NCBI GenBank assembly: GCA_023428865.1
Contig: JAEYWT010000366.1
Coordinates: 1-15,232, forward strand
From: Bacteroidota bacterium
GTDB taxonomy: Bacteria; Bacteroidota; Bacteroidia; Flavobacteriales_F; PHOS-HE28
Direction of reading: 5' to 3'
Length of the DNA stretch: 15,232 bases
Shown here: positions 1 through 6,555 of the stretch, piece by piece
How positions within the stretch are numbered: position 1 is the first letter of the stretch
Layout of the letters: each line of letters starts with the position of its first letter
Notes under the pieces: generated by a model
Told to the model about the DNA's origin: nothing
Database searches by the model: none
What the model saw: the letters and a program-made list of their open reading frames with translations, nothing else
Position numbers and translations under genes: made by a program

Positions 1-529
1 TGGAAGCGTTCACAGCCTCCACACCCTTTACACCAGGCGCTGGCTTCCCAGCCAAACTGGCCGCATATTGCGCATTGGCGCCGACCACTTTATCCTGGAA
101 CAACCAGAACATCTGGTTCTTGGGATCGTGCGTACATAAGGCGGTGAAGCAGTACACCACGTCATCGGCTACCACCTTACGGCCCTGACCATCGGCGAAG
201 CATGTATCGTCGTGGAAACGAATCCCAGGGTGTAGGTTGAAGGTGTACACGGTCTGGCTTTCATCCACCGTCCACGAGTCGGCCAAGGCTGGTTTTATGG
301 AAAGATCGGTCTGGTCGAATCGCACCAGTCCTTCGAACACCTGGGCTGCAATGCGATGCTCTGCAGAGCGCGTAAGGCTGAGCGGGAATAGGCTTCCTAG
401 GTCCGCGCTTTCGTTGGTACTGAAGACCCCGCCGTAGAATTTACCGCCTTCTGCTTGACGTACGCGCGCCTGTTCTGGCGAGGAACAGGCAGCAAAGACC
501 AGTACAAGCCATACAAGAATAGTGCGCAT
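1..529 (-). CDS. Peptide/oligopeptide ABC transporter substrate-binding lipoprotein (N-terminal part, runs off left edge)
   Basis: Reading the minus strand from the ATG at 529 gives an open frame of 176 codons that continues past base 1, so the C-terminal part is missing. The protein begins with a short hydrophobic signal ending in a lipobox (VFAAC, lipidated Cys at residue 15), so it should be a lipoprotein. What follows is characteristic of the SBP_bac_5 (DppA/OppA) family: a stretch with NESADLGSLFPLS, then RIAAQVFEGLVRFD, LADSWTVDE, a 'TFNLHPGIRFHDD' block and 'VVADDVVYCFTAL'. Family knowledge: these proteins bind peptides or other small ligands for an ABC importer; in Bacteroidota they are often single lipoproteins whose ligand is unknown. 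The family usually runs to about 500-600 residues, so about a third is visible. It is divergent from the gene at 663. I am confident of the family, not of the ligand. Confidence 0.88.
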   Translation of the reverse strand, partial: MRTILVWLVLVFAACSSPEQARVRQAEGGKFYGGVFSTNESADLGSLFPLSLTRSAEHRIAAQVFEGLVRFDQTDLSIKPALADSWTVDESQTVYTFNLHPGIRFHDDTCFADGQGRKVVADDVVYCFTALCTHDPKNQMFWLFQDKVVGANAQYAASLAGKPAPGVKGVEAVNAS

Positions 530-662
530 CGCGGGGCGAGGGTGTCCGGCCAAATGTATCCGAGGTGGTCAATTGGAAGGCCCCATCCGCACTATCCGCA
601 TCAACAGGCCGTTGGTGATAGGCTGCCCATGGAACCCCGCTGGGGTACTTTTCGCTCCCCGA
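530..662. promoter_or_regulatory. Divergent intergenic region between the transporter lipoprotein and the large barrel gene
   Basis: This gap of about 133 bases separates two divergently transcribed genes and should hold both promoters. On the minus strand bases 558-551 read TACATTTG, a full match to the Bacteroidota -7 consensus TAnnTTTG, 22 bases upstream of the ATG at 529; I do not find a convincing -33 TTTG at the expected distance. On the plus strand 646-653 reads TACTTTTC, one base off the consensus and too close to the ATG at 663, but well placed for the alternative TTG at 723. A small 5-bp hairpin, ACCCC/GGGGT (634-646), sits just before it. All of this is motif inspection only. Confidence 0.35.
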
Positions 663-3600
663 ATGCCACGCGCCGGATCCGTACAGCCTAATGCGCAACA
701 GCCGAACCAGGCCAGTGCCCGGTTGGCATTCCGTAGCCTGCTATTCATCCTCAGCTTGTGCGTGGGCGTTCCGCTGTGGGCTCAAGAACCCTCCAATCTC
801 CGCATCCGCTACATCACCATGGCTCCCGACAGTCTCCTGTTGGACTCCATGAGCATCGTGCCCGGCAGTCTCCACATTTTCGCCAATGGGCTTCCGGTAA
901 GCGCCAATGCCTTTTCCCTTGACCCCTACCGCGCGGTACTCACCTGGCATATGCCACCGGATGCGGATAGCCTGCTGCTACGGTACCGAACACTACCGAT
1001 CGCCTTCGGCAGGGTACACCTGAACAAAGACCCCGACCGGCTTACCACCCTGGCGGCGGACCGCAAAGATCCCTTCCGCTACGAACCACCGAAACTGAAC
1101 AGTGACCTGCTCGGCTCGCGTGGGCTGAACAAGAGCGGGAGCATTTCGCGCGGTGTGCTCTTCGGCAACAACCAGGACCTTGCCGTGAACTCCACCTTGA
1201 ACCTGGAACTGAGCGGCCAACTAACGGATCGCATACAGGTGCTAGCCAGCATAACGGACAACAACATACCGATACAAGCTGGTGGCAATACGCTGGAGCT
1301 ACAGGATTTCGACCAGGTCTTCATCAAGCTCTTCGAAGGTGATGATCAACAAGGGTGGTCATTGATCGCCGGTGACTTCGTGCTACAACGGCCCAAAAGC
1401 CACTTCCTCACCTACCTGAAGAAGACCAAAGGACTAAGCTTCGATACGCCGTTGGAATATGGCGACAAGGTGAAGGCGCGCGCAGGCGCCAGTGTGGCCA
1501 TCAGCAAGGGAAAGTTCGCGCGCAATGTGATACAAGGTATTGAAGGAGTTCAAGGGCCATACAGGTTGCGAGGTACGGAGACCGGATCGATCATCATCGT
1601 GCTTTCGGGAACCGAGCGCGTGTTCATCGATGGGCAGCTCCTCACGCGCGGCCAGGAGAATGATTATGTGATCGACTACAATACGGCCGAAGTCACCTTC
1701 ACCGCAAAACGATTGATCACCAAAGACCGGCGGATCACCGTGGAATTCCAGTACTCGGACAAGAACTATGCACGCTCGTTGGTGCGCTTGGACCACACGG
1801 TGAATTGGGCGAAGAACACCCTTCGCTTCAACCTGTATAGTGAGCAGGACCACCGCAACCAACCGCTTCAACAACAACTGAGCGATGCCGAACGAGCTGT
1901 GTTGCGCGAAGCTGGCGATGATCCGTTCGCCGCTACAGTGCCTGGTGTGGACAGCACCGGTTTCGCTACCGACCAAGTGCTCTACTTCAGGAAGGACTCC
2001 TTGGGCTACTCCCCCATCTATGTCTACAATACGCACCCAGATTCGGCTCTCTGGCGCGTGACCTTCACCCAAACCGGTACGGGTACTGCGGATTATGTGC
2101 AACAGGAATTCACCCCTAACGGCCGCGTGTTCCGTTGGGTAGCACCCGATACCGTGAATGGCGCGATCGTGCGCCGTGGCGACCATGCCCCGGTGCGCGT
2201 ACTGATCGCACCGCGCGCGCAACAATTGGTGACCATCGGTTTCGACCACGTGCCCAACGCGCGCACCAAAGCCACGGTGGAACTGGCCTACAGCAACGAG
2301 GACCGCAACACCTTCAGTGAGCTGAGCGATGCTGACGACCAAGGCTATGGCCTTATGGCGCGTGCTGAACATGCGATCAGATTAAGCCAGAGCGATAGCA
2401 CCCTGCACCTCGTAGTAGGCGCAGAGACCGAAGCCGTTTCCCGGGACTTCCGCTTCGTGGAACGCTACCGAGCTGTGGAATTCGACCGCAACTGGAACGT
2501 ACTGGGGCTTCCTTTGGTCGGTGATCAATTGATCGCTGCATCGAACGTTCGGCTGCGTAGCAAAGGGCTGGGCACATTCGGTTATGGCCTGGGCACGTTC
2601 CATGTACGCGACGCCTACCGTGGTGTGAAACAGGAAGTGCTCAGCGATATCCACACGCGCGGTACCGACATTGTAGGAACCGGCAGCTGGCTCACCACCT
2701 CCAATGCCCGCAACTCCGATTTCCTGCGGCACAAAGCCCTAGCTCAACATCGGTTCAAAGCCTTTACCGTGGGGTACAAGGATGAACACGAGCGTAACCT
2801 ATTCCATCCACCGGGATCCGATGCGTTGAGCGCCGGCAGCTATCAATTCCATGAGTGGGAAGCCTTCGTACAAAGCCCCGACACCTTCAAGAACAAATGG
2901 CGTATCGCCGGTGGGCAACGCTGGGATCGCACGTTGCGTGACAGCACCTTGCGGGAAAGTGCGCGCGCCACGAGCTACAGTATCGGTATGGAACTGGCAC
3001 GCAACCCACGCAAGAAACTGGCCACCACCTTCACCTACCGGCGACTGGATATTCCGGACAGCACCTTGACCACACAACGGCCAGAGAACACCTATTTGGC
3101 ACGGATAGACCATGACCTTACCGCGCTGAAAGGCGCTGCCGTACTGGATGTCTTCTATGAATTGGGCTCGGGGCTGGAGCAGCGCCGCGAATACATCTAC
3201 CTGAGCGTGCCTGCCGGACAGGGACTCTACATCTGGAACGATTACAACGGCAACGGGACCAAGGAGCTGAACGAATTCGAGCTGGCCAACTTCAGCTATG
3301 AAGCGGACCATATCCGTGTGTTCGTGCCAAGCACGGATTACGTGCGCAGCTTCAGCAACCAGTTCAGTAGCTCGTTGGACCTGCGGCCTGCCGTGCTCTG
3401 GGCCGATGCGAAAGGCTTCAAGCGCTTCCTGGGGAAGTTCTCCGACCTGGCTTCGCTCCGCATCGATCGCAAGACCGCAGCATCGGATGTAGCCCAAGCG
3501 TTGAACCCTTTCGTGGATGAAGTGGCGGATACCAATCTGACGAGCTATGCATCTTCCATCCGCAACACCTTCTTCTATGATCGTACCAGTCGCAAATGGA

Positions 3601-4193
3601 GTGTGGACCACACCTTGCAGCGCGACCTGAGCCGCAGCCTGCTGGTGAACGGTTTCGAATCGCGCTCGCGCACCTTCGATACTTTCCGCGTACGATGGAA
3701 CACCACCCGCCATTGGACGGCAGACATCGAAGCGGAGCGCGGCCAAGTGGCGAATGGATCCGACCTGCTCACAGGCCGCACCTATCGCGTGGACCAGGAG
3801 GGTTTGAAACCCCGCGTGACCTGGCAACCGAACACTTCACTACGCGCGATCGTCTCCTTCAAATACACCGATAAACAGAACCTCCCCGAGTTCGGTGGTG
3901 AACGTGCTTTGATCGAAGATTTCGGCGCGGAGTTCCGCTACAACACCGCCGGCAAAGGCAGCATTCTGGTAACCGCCAACCGCGTGGCCATCCGATATGA
4001 TGGCGAGGTGAACTCACCGATCGGGAACGAATTGCTTTCTGGACTGAAACCCGGCACCAACCTCACTTGGAGCGTGGGTATACAACGCAACCTGAGCAAC
4101 AACTTGCAAGTGGACCTCACCTACAACGGCCGTCGATCCGAAGGGGTGCCCATGGTACACGTTGGTGGCGCGCAGGTGAGAGCCTTCTTCTGA
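663..4193 (+). CDS. Large secreted protein, probable outer-membrane beta-barrel of unknown function
   Basis: The protein has 1176 residues from the ATG at 663. A hydrophobic signal segment (FRSLLFILSLCVGVPLWAQ, about residues 23-41) points to export. After an N-terminal domain comes a well-conserved-looking block at about residues 158-235 (SRGVLFGNNQDLAVNS, then LASITDNNIPIQ and LELQDFDQVFIKL), then long stretches of alternating polar/hydrophobic strands typical of outer-membrane barrels, ending in a terminal aromatic (RAFF). At residues 860-871 there is an EF-hand-like loop, DYNGNGTKELNE. I recognise the overall type as a Bacteroidota family usually called hypothetical; parts recall segments of the gliding/T9SS protein SprA, but this protein is about half that length and I cannot claim homology. 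The start is uncertain: ATG 663 gives a long n-region, TTG 723 would give a compact 20-residue signal peptide, and an upstream in-frame ATG at 522 would overlap the divergent gene. It is followed by a convergent terminator. Confidence 0.72.
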   Translation: MPRAGSVQPNAQQPNQASARLAFRSLLFILSLCVGVPLWAQEPSNLRIRYITMAPDSLLLDSMSIVPGSLHIFANGLPVSANAFSLDPYRAVLTWHMPPDADSLLLRYRTLPIAFGRVHLNKDPDRLTTLAADRKDPFRYEPPKLNSDLLGSRGLNKSGSISRGVLFGNNQDLAVNSTLNLELSGQLTDRIQVLASITDNNIPIQAGGNTLELQDFDQVFIKLFEGDDQQGWSLIAGDFVLQRPKSHFLTYLKKTKGLSFDTPLEYGDKVKARAGASVAISKGKFARNVIQGIEGVQGPYRLRGTETGSIIIVLSGTERVFIDGQLLTRGQENDYVIDYNTAEVTFTAKRLITKDRRITVEFQYSDKNYARSLVRLDHTVNWAKNTLRFNLYSEQDHRNQPLQQQLSDAERAVLREAGDDPFAATVPGVDSTGFATDQVLYFRKDSLGYSPIYVYNTHPDSALWRVTFTQTGTGTADYVQQEFTPNGRVFRWVAPDTVNGAIVRRGDHAPVRVLIAPRAQQLVTIGFDHVPNARTKATVELAYSNEDRNTFSELSDADDQGYGLMARAEHAIRLSQSDSTLHLVVGAETEAVSRDFRFVERYRAVEFDRNWNVLGLPLVGDQLIAASNVRLRSKGLGTFGYGLGTFHVRDAYRGVKQEVLSDIHTRGTDIVGTGSWLTTSNARNSDFLRHKALAQHRFKAFTVGYKDEHERNLFHPPGSDALSAGSYQFHEWEAFVQSPDTFKNKWRIAGGQRWDRTLRDSTLRESARATSYSIGMELARNPRKKLATTFTYRRLDIPDSTLTTQRPENTYLARIDHDLTALKGAAVLDVFYELGSGLEQRREYIYLSVPAGQGLYIWNDYNGNGTKELNEFELANFSYEADHIRVFVPSTDYVRSFSNQFSSSLDLRPAVLWADAKGFKRFLGKFSDLASLRIDRKTAASDVAQALNPFVDEVADTNLTSYASSIRNTFFYDRTSRKWSVDHTLQRDLSRSLLVNGFESRSRTFDTFRVRWNTTRHWTADIEAERGQVANGSDLLTGRTYRVDQEGLKPRVTWQPNTSLRAIVSFKYTDKQNLPEFGGERALIEDFGAEFRYNTAGKGSILVTANRVAIRYDGEVNSPIGNELLSGLKPGTNLTWSVGIQRNLSNNLQVDLTYNGRRSEGVPMVHVGGAQVRAFF

Positions 4194-4270
4194 TGATCCA
4201 GCGTTATGCCAAACAGGTCTATACCATAGTCTGTATCTCCTTAATAGGCCGACCTTCCTCCCTCAACGAA

Positions 4271-4297
4271 GAAGCCCCGGCTTTCCGCCAGGGCTTC
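4271..4297 (-). terminator. Hairpin terminator between convergent genes
   Basis: GAAGCCC (4271-4277) pairs perfectly with GGGCTTC (4291-4297). Inside it GGC (4279-4281) pairs with GCC (4287-4289) across one C/A mismatch, leaving a five-base loop. Read on the minus strand the hairpin follows the stop of the coiled-coil gene by 23 bases and continues into TTCGTTG, weakly U-rich, so it suits that gene best. It also lies about 80 bases after the stop of the plus-strand barrel gene and may block transcription from both sides. It has no strong T tract. Confidence 0.6.
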
Positions 4298-4320
4298 AAC
4301 AACATGTATCGTTGCGGACC

Positions 4321-5235
4321 TTACTTCAAGGTGAACTTCGACTCGGACACCTTGGCGCCCGCTTCGTAGATCTCCACGATGTACTGGCCCGTGCGCATTT
4401 CGCCGGTTCCGTTCCAGAAGATGCAGGCATCCACCGGTTGGTTCTGGTAGTTCACTTCACGCTTGGCGCTGAACTCACCTTCAACACCATTGAACTTGAA
4501 ACGATTATTGGGGTCAGCAGCCGGAAGCACGGAACCATCGGGGCTGATCACACGCATGTACAAGGTCTTGTTGCCTGCATCGGTCACCGAATTCTGACCC
4601 AGGGTGAAGCAGCTCTTCACCATTTCGGCCTTCTTGGCCCGGTCAGTATCCACTTGTTTGCCGTTATTGCGCATGAACAAGGCACCAGCCGTCATGGAGG
4701 TGGTGTGCAGCACGGCACCTTTGGCGATCTTGCCTTCGAGCGCGGATTTCTCGGTGCTAAGTGCCTCTTTCTGGCCTTTCACTTCACCGAGTTCCTGGGT
4801 AAGCCCTACGTTCTGCGCGGTCAGTGCTTGGTTGGCCTGGTTCAGCGAATCGATCGTGACCACATAGCCCTTCATGATCTTGCGCAGGGTCTCGGCTTCC
4901 TTCTTGGCTTTCGACAGGTCGTAGTTGCCACGCTTAACCTGATCCAGCAGGCCATTGATACGTTCGCGTTGCGCCTCCATCTCTACGGTGAGCTGGTCGT
5001 TATCCGTCTTCAGCGTATCGTACGAGGCCAGCATGTTCTCCAACATCATGGTCACATTCTCCTTCTCACTGGTAACGGCGGCCACCTGTTGCTGGGTCTG
5101 GTCCACTTCTTTTCCGCGCTGCATCAGCAGCCAGAACATGACCACGTTGCTAAGCAGGAGCAAGACCACGAGAACGAGCAAGCCGGTGCTTGAGCGGTTC
5201 TTGGTTTCTGGGGAGTTTCCGGTATTCTGTTCCAT
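4321..5235 (-). CDS. Single-pass membrane protein with long coiled coil and C-terminal beta-rich domain
   Basis: The protein has 304 residues. A short polar N-terminus is followed by one transmembrane segment at about residues 18-38 (LLVLVVLLLLSNVVMFWLL). Residues 42 to about 172 are rich in E, K, Q and L in heptad-like spacing, indicating a long coiled coil. The last 130 residues form a separate domain with 'ALFMRNNGKQ', 'KKAEMVKSCFTL', 'KTLYMRVISPDGSVL' and a closing 'GQYIVEIYEAGAKVSESKF', which look like beta strands. The likely topology is a cytoplasmic tail of about 17 residues, with the coiled coil and C-terminal domain in the periplasm. I know similar proteins from many Bacteroidota, sometimes labelled as chromosome-segregation proteins because of the coiled coil; I see no ATPase motif to support that. 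It is divergent from comF, with 85 bases between them, and ends at its own hairpin terminator. The function is unknown. Confidence 0.85.
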   Translation of the reverse strand: MEQNTGNSPETKNRSSTGLLVLVVLLLLSNVVMFWLLMQRGKEVDQTQQQVAAVTSEKENVTMMLENMLASYDTLKTDNDQLTVEMEAQRERINGLLDQVKRGNYDLSKAKKEAETLRKIMKGYVVTIDSLNQANQALTAQNVGLTQELGEVKGQKEALSTEKSALEGKIAKGAVLHTTSMTAGALFMRNNGKQVDTDRAKKAEMVKSCFTLGQNSVTDAGNKTLYMRVISPDGSVLPAADPNNRFKFNGVEGEFSAKREVNYQNQPVDACIFWNGTGEMRTGQYIVEIYEAGAKVSESKFTLK

Positions 5236-5252
5236 GGGGGGTATCTGCAGGA

Positions 5253-5278
5253 TAGGTGCGCTAAATTACCGCCACCTA
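5253..5278. promoter_or_regulatory. Inverted repeat in the divergent comF promoter region
   Basis: TAGGTG (5253-5258) and CACCTA (5273-5278) are perfect inverted copies, extended by CG (5259-5260) pairing with CG (5270-5271) across a single bulged C. The nine-base loop carries the minus-strand sequence TAATTTAG (5268-5261), one base off the Bacteroidota -7 consensus TAnnTTTG, 26 bases upstream of the ATG at 5235. A dyad over a promoter-like element between two divergent genes could be an operator or a 5' leader hairpin. It may equally be chance. Confidence 0.3.
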
Positions 5279-5320
5279 CATGGGTCCATTTAACAGAACG
5301 TACCGCTTATCAACAAAGTA

Positions 5321-6028
5321 TTGAACCCGCCGAAAGCCCCCTTGTACCGAGCCATCTACCAGCTTGGTGGCCTTTTCATCCCACGCCGATGCGGTGGATG
5401 CGACCAAAGCCTGCGCCAGTTCGAAGGCTCCCTATGTACCCCCTGCCTCAACGACTTACCAAGAACGCGGTTCCACGACGACCCGCGAAACCGGGTGGAG
5501 GAGCTGTTCCGTGGCAAGGTGCAACTCGAAGCCGCAAGCGCTTTCCTGCACTTCAATCCCACAGGGATGGTGCAACGGATGCTGCACCGGATCAAATACC
5601 ACCACGACGAGCAACTGGGCCTTGAACTCGGACGCCTCATGGCCGAAGACCTGCGCACCAGCGCCCGTTTCAACTCGGTAGACCTCTTCCTGCCCGTTCC
5701 CTTGCACCCACGGAAAGAACATACCCGTGGCTATAACCAGTGCCAAGTGCTGGTGGACGGCATGCGCGAAGTTTGGCCCTTGGAGAGCATCGGGAAGGGG
5801 CTGGTACGTGTGGTGCGCACACCCTCGCAGACCAAGCGCAACCGCCTGGACCGCTGGTTGAACGTGAAAGAAGCCTTCCACCTGCCCGATCCGGAGAAAC
5901 TGCGTGGGCGCCACGTCCTCGTTGTAGACGATGTAGTGACCACCGGCGCCACCTTGGAAGGTTGCATGAAGGCCCTTTCCACCGTGCCGGACATCCGCTT
6001 GAGCGTGTACACGGCAGCCTGTGCCTGA
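5321..6028 (+). CDS. comF: ComF family phosphoribosyltransferase-like protein
   Basis: The 235-residue protein is of typical ComF/GntX length. Near the N-terminus it has two Cys pairs, C24-x2-C27 and C39-x2-C42, matching the zinc-binding head of the family. The centre holds 'LPVPLHPRKEHTRGYNQ', the family signature around the conserved RGYNQ. The C-terminal PRPP-binding loop is 'VVDDVVTTGAT' at residues 201-211, the hallmark of type I phosphoribosyltransferases. Family knowledge: ComF is needed for DNA uptake during natural transformation in several bacteria, but is also kept in species not known to be competent, and its exact reaction is unsettled. The start is a TTG at 5321; the in-frame stop at 5291 and the lack of an ATG before the zinc head leave little alternative. 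It leads a three-gene plus-strand operon; 41 bases separate it from the next gene. Confidence 0.93.
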   Translation: MNPPKAPLYRAIYQLGGLFIPRRCGGCDQSLRQFEGSLCTPCLNDLPRTRFHDDPRNRVEELFRGKVQLEAASAFLHFNPTGMVQRMLHRIKYHHDEQLGLELGRLMAEDLRTSARFNSVDLFLPVPLHPRKEHTRGYNQCQVLVDGMREVWPLESIGKGLVRVVRTPSQTKRNRLDRWLNVKEAFHLPDPEKLRGRHVLVVDDVVTTGATLEGCMKALSTVPDIRLSVYTAACA

Positions 6029-6069
6029 GCGGTGCATGCCACCCACCGGATACCTTTGCCGCCCGCATC

Positions 6070-6555
6070 ATGCAAGACAAGCTAACCCTGCCGGAGACGA
6101 ACGACCGCGTAACGCTCTTCACCGCGTTGCTGCCACAAGTGCGTGAGCTGCTTCGTGAAGAACGTGACCAAGTAGCTGCCTTGGCGAACGTGGCCGCAGC
6201 GTTACGACAGACCTTCGGTTGGCACTGGATCGGTTTCTACAGGGTAATGGGTGCCGAACTGGTACTAGGGCCCTTCCAAGGCCCGATCGCCTGCACGCGC
6301 ATCGGTTTCGGCAAGGGCGTTTGTGGAACCGCATGGCAGGAAGAACGCACCATCATCGTACCCGATGTGGAGAAATTCCCGGGGCACATCGCCTGCAGCG
6401 CACAGACCCGGTCGGAGATCGTGGTGCCCATTCGCGATAGTGATGGCCGCATCGCTGCTGTGCTCGATATCGACAGCACCAAGGAGGCCGACTTCTCCGT
6501 GGTGGATGCACATGCACTGGAGCAGTTGTGCGAATTGCTCGAACCCTTGTTCTGA
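6070..6555 (+). CDS. msrC: Free methionine-(R)-sulfoxide reductase, GAF-domain type (fRMsr)
   Basis: The 161-residue protein is a single GAF domain of the YebR/fRMsr type. Motifs are 'WHWIGFYRV' (51-59), 'LGPFQGPIACTRIGFGKGVC' (66-85), 'VPDVEKFPGHIACSAQTRSE' (97-116) and 'GRIAAVLDIDS'. The three cysteines used by the family are all present: C75, C85 and C109, with spacings of 10 and 24 residues, the same as in the E. coli (84/94/118) and yeast (91/101/125) enzymes. Family knowledge: it reduces free, not protein-bound, methionine-R-sulfoxide in the cytosol, using thioredoxin or a similar donor, with C109 as the likely catalytic residue and the other two for resolving. The ATG at 6070 is the first sensible start: the frame is open further upstream, but that part lies inside comF. 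The stop overlaps the next start (TGATG). I am highly confident. Confidence 0.95.
   Translation: MQDKLTLPETNDRVTLFTALLPQVRELLREERDQVAALANVAAALRQTFGWHWIGFYRVMGAELVLGPFQGPIACTRIGFGKGVCGTAWQEERTIIVPDVEKFPGHIACSAQTRSEIVVPIRDSDGRIAAVLDIDSTKEADFSVVDAHALEQLCELLEPLF

Noticed and set aside
634..652. ACCCC-GCT-GGGGT hairpin followed by TACTTTT, as a possible terminator or attenuator
   Set aside because: The stem has only five pairs and a three-base loop, it lies in a divergent promoter region with no gene to terminate, and the T run is better read as part of a -7 element.
1434..2372. Minus-strand open frame of 312 codons inside the barrel gene
   Set aside because: It lies wholly antisense to a well-supported gene, its translation shows no recognisable domain or signal, and long antisense frames are common in GC-rich coding DNA.
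2799..3827. Minus-strand open frame of 342 codons inside the barrel gene
   Set aside because: Same reasons. It also overlaps the EF-hand-like loop and strand-rich region that clearly belong to the plus-strand frame.
4312..5193. Plus-strand open frame of 293 codons opposite the coiled-coil gene
   Set aside because: Its His- and Leu-rich translation is the mirror of a heptad-rich coiled coil; the minus-strand frame has a membrane segment and a coherent C-terminal domain.
5740..6069. Longer N-terminus for the methionine-sulfoxide reductase frame, open from 5740
   Set aside because: It would overlap comF by almost 290 bases and add residues not found in the family; the ATG at 6070 gives the normal length.
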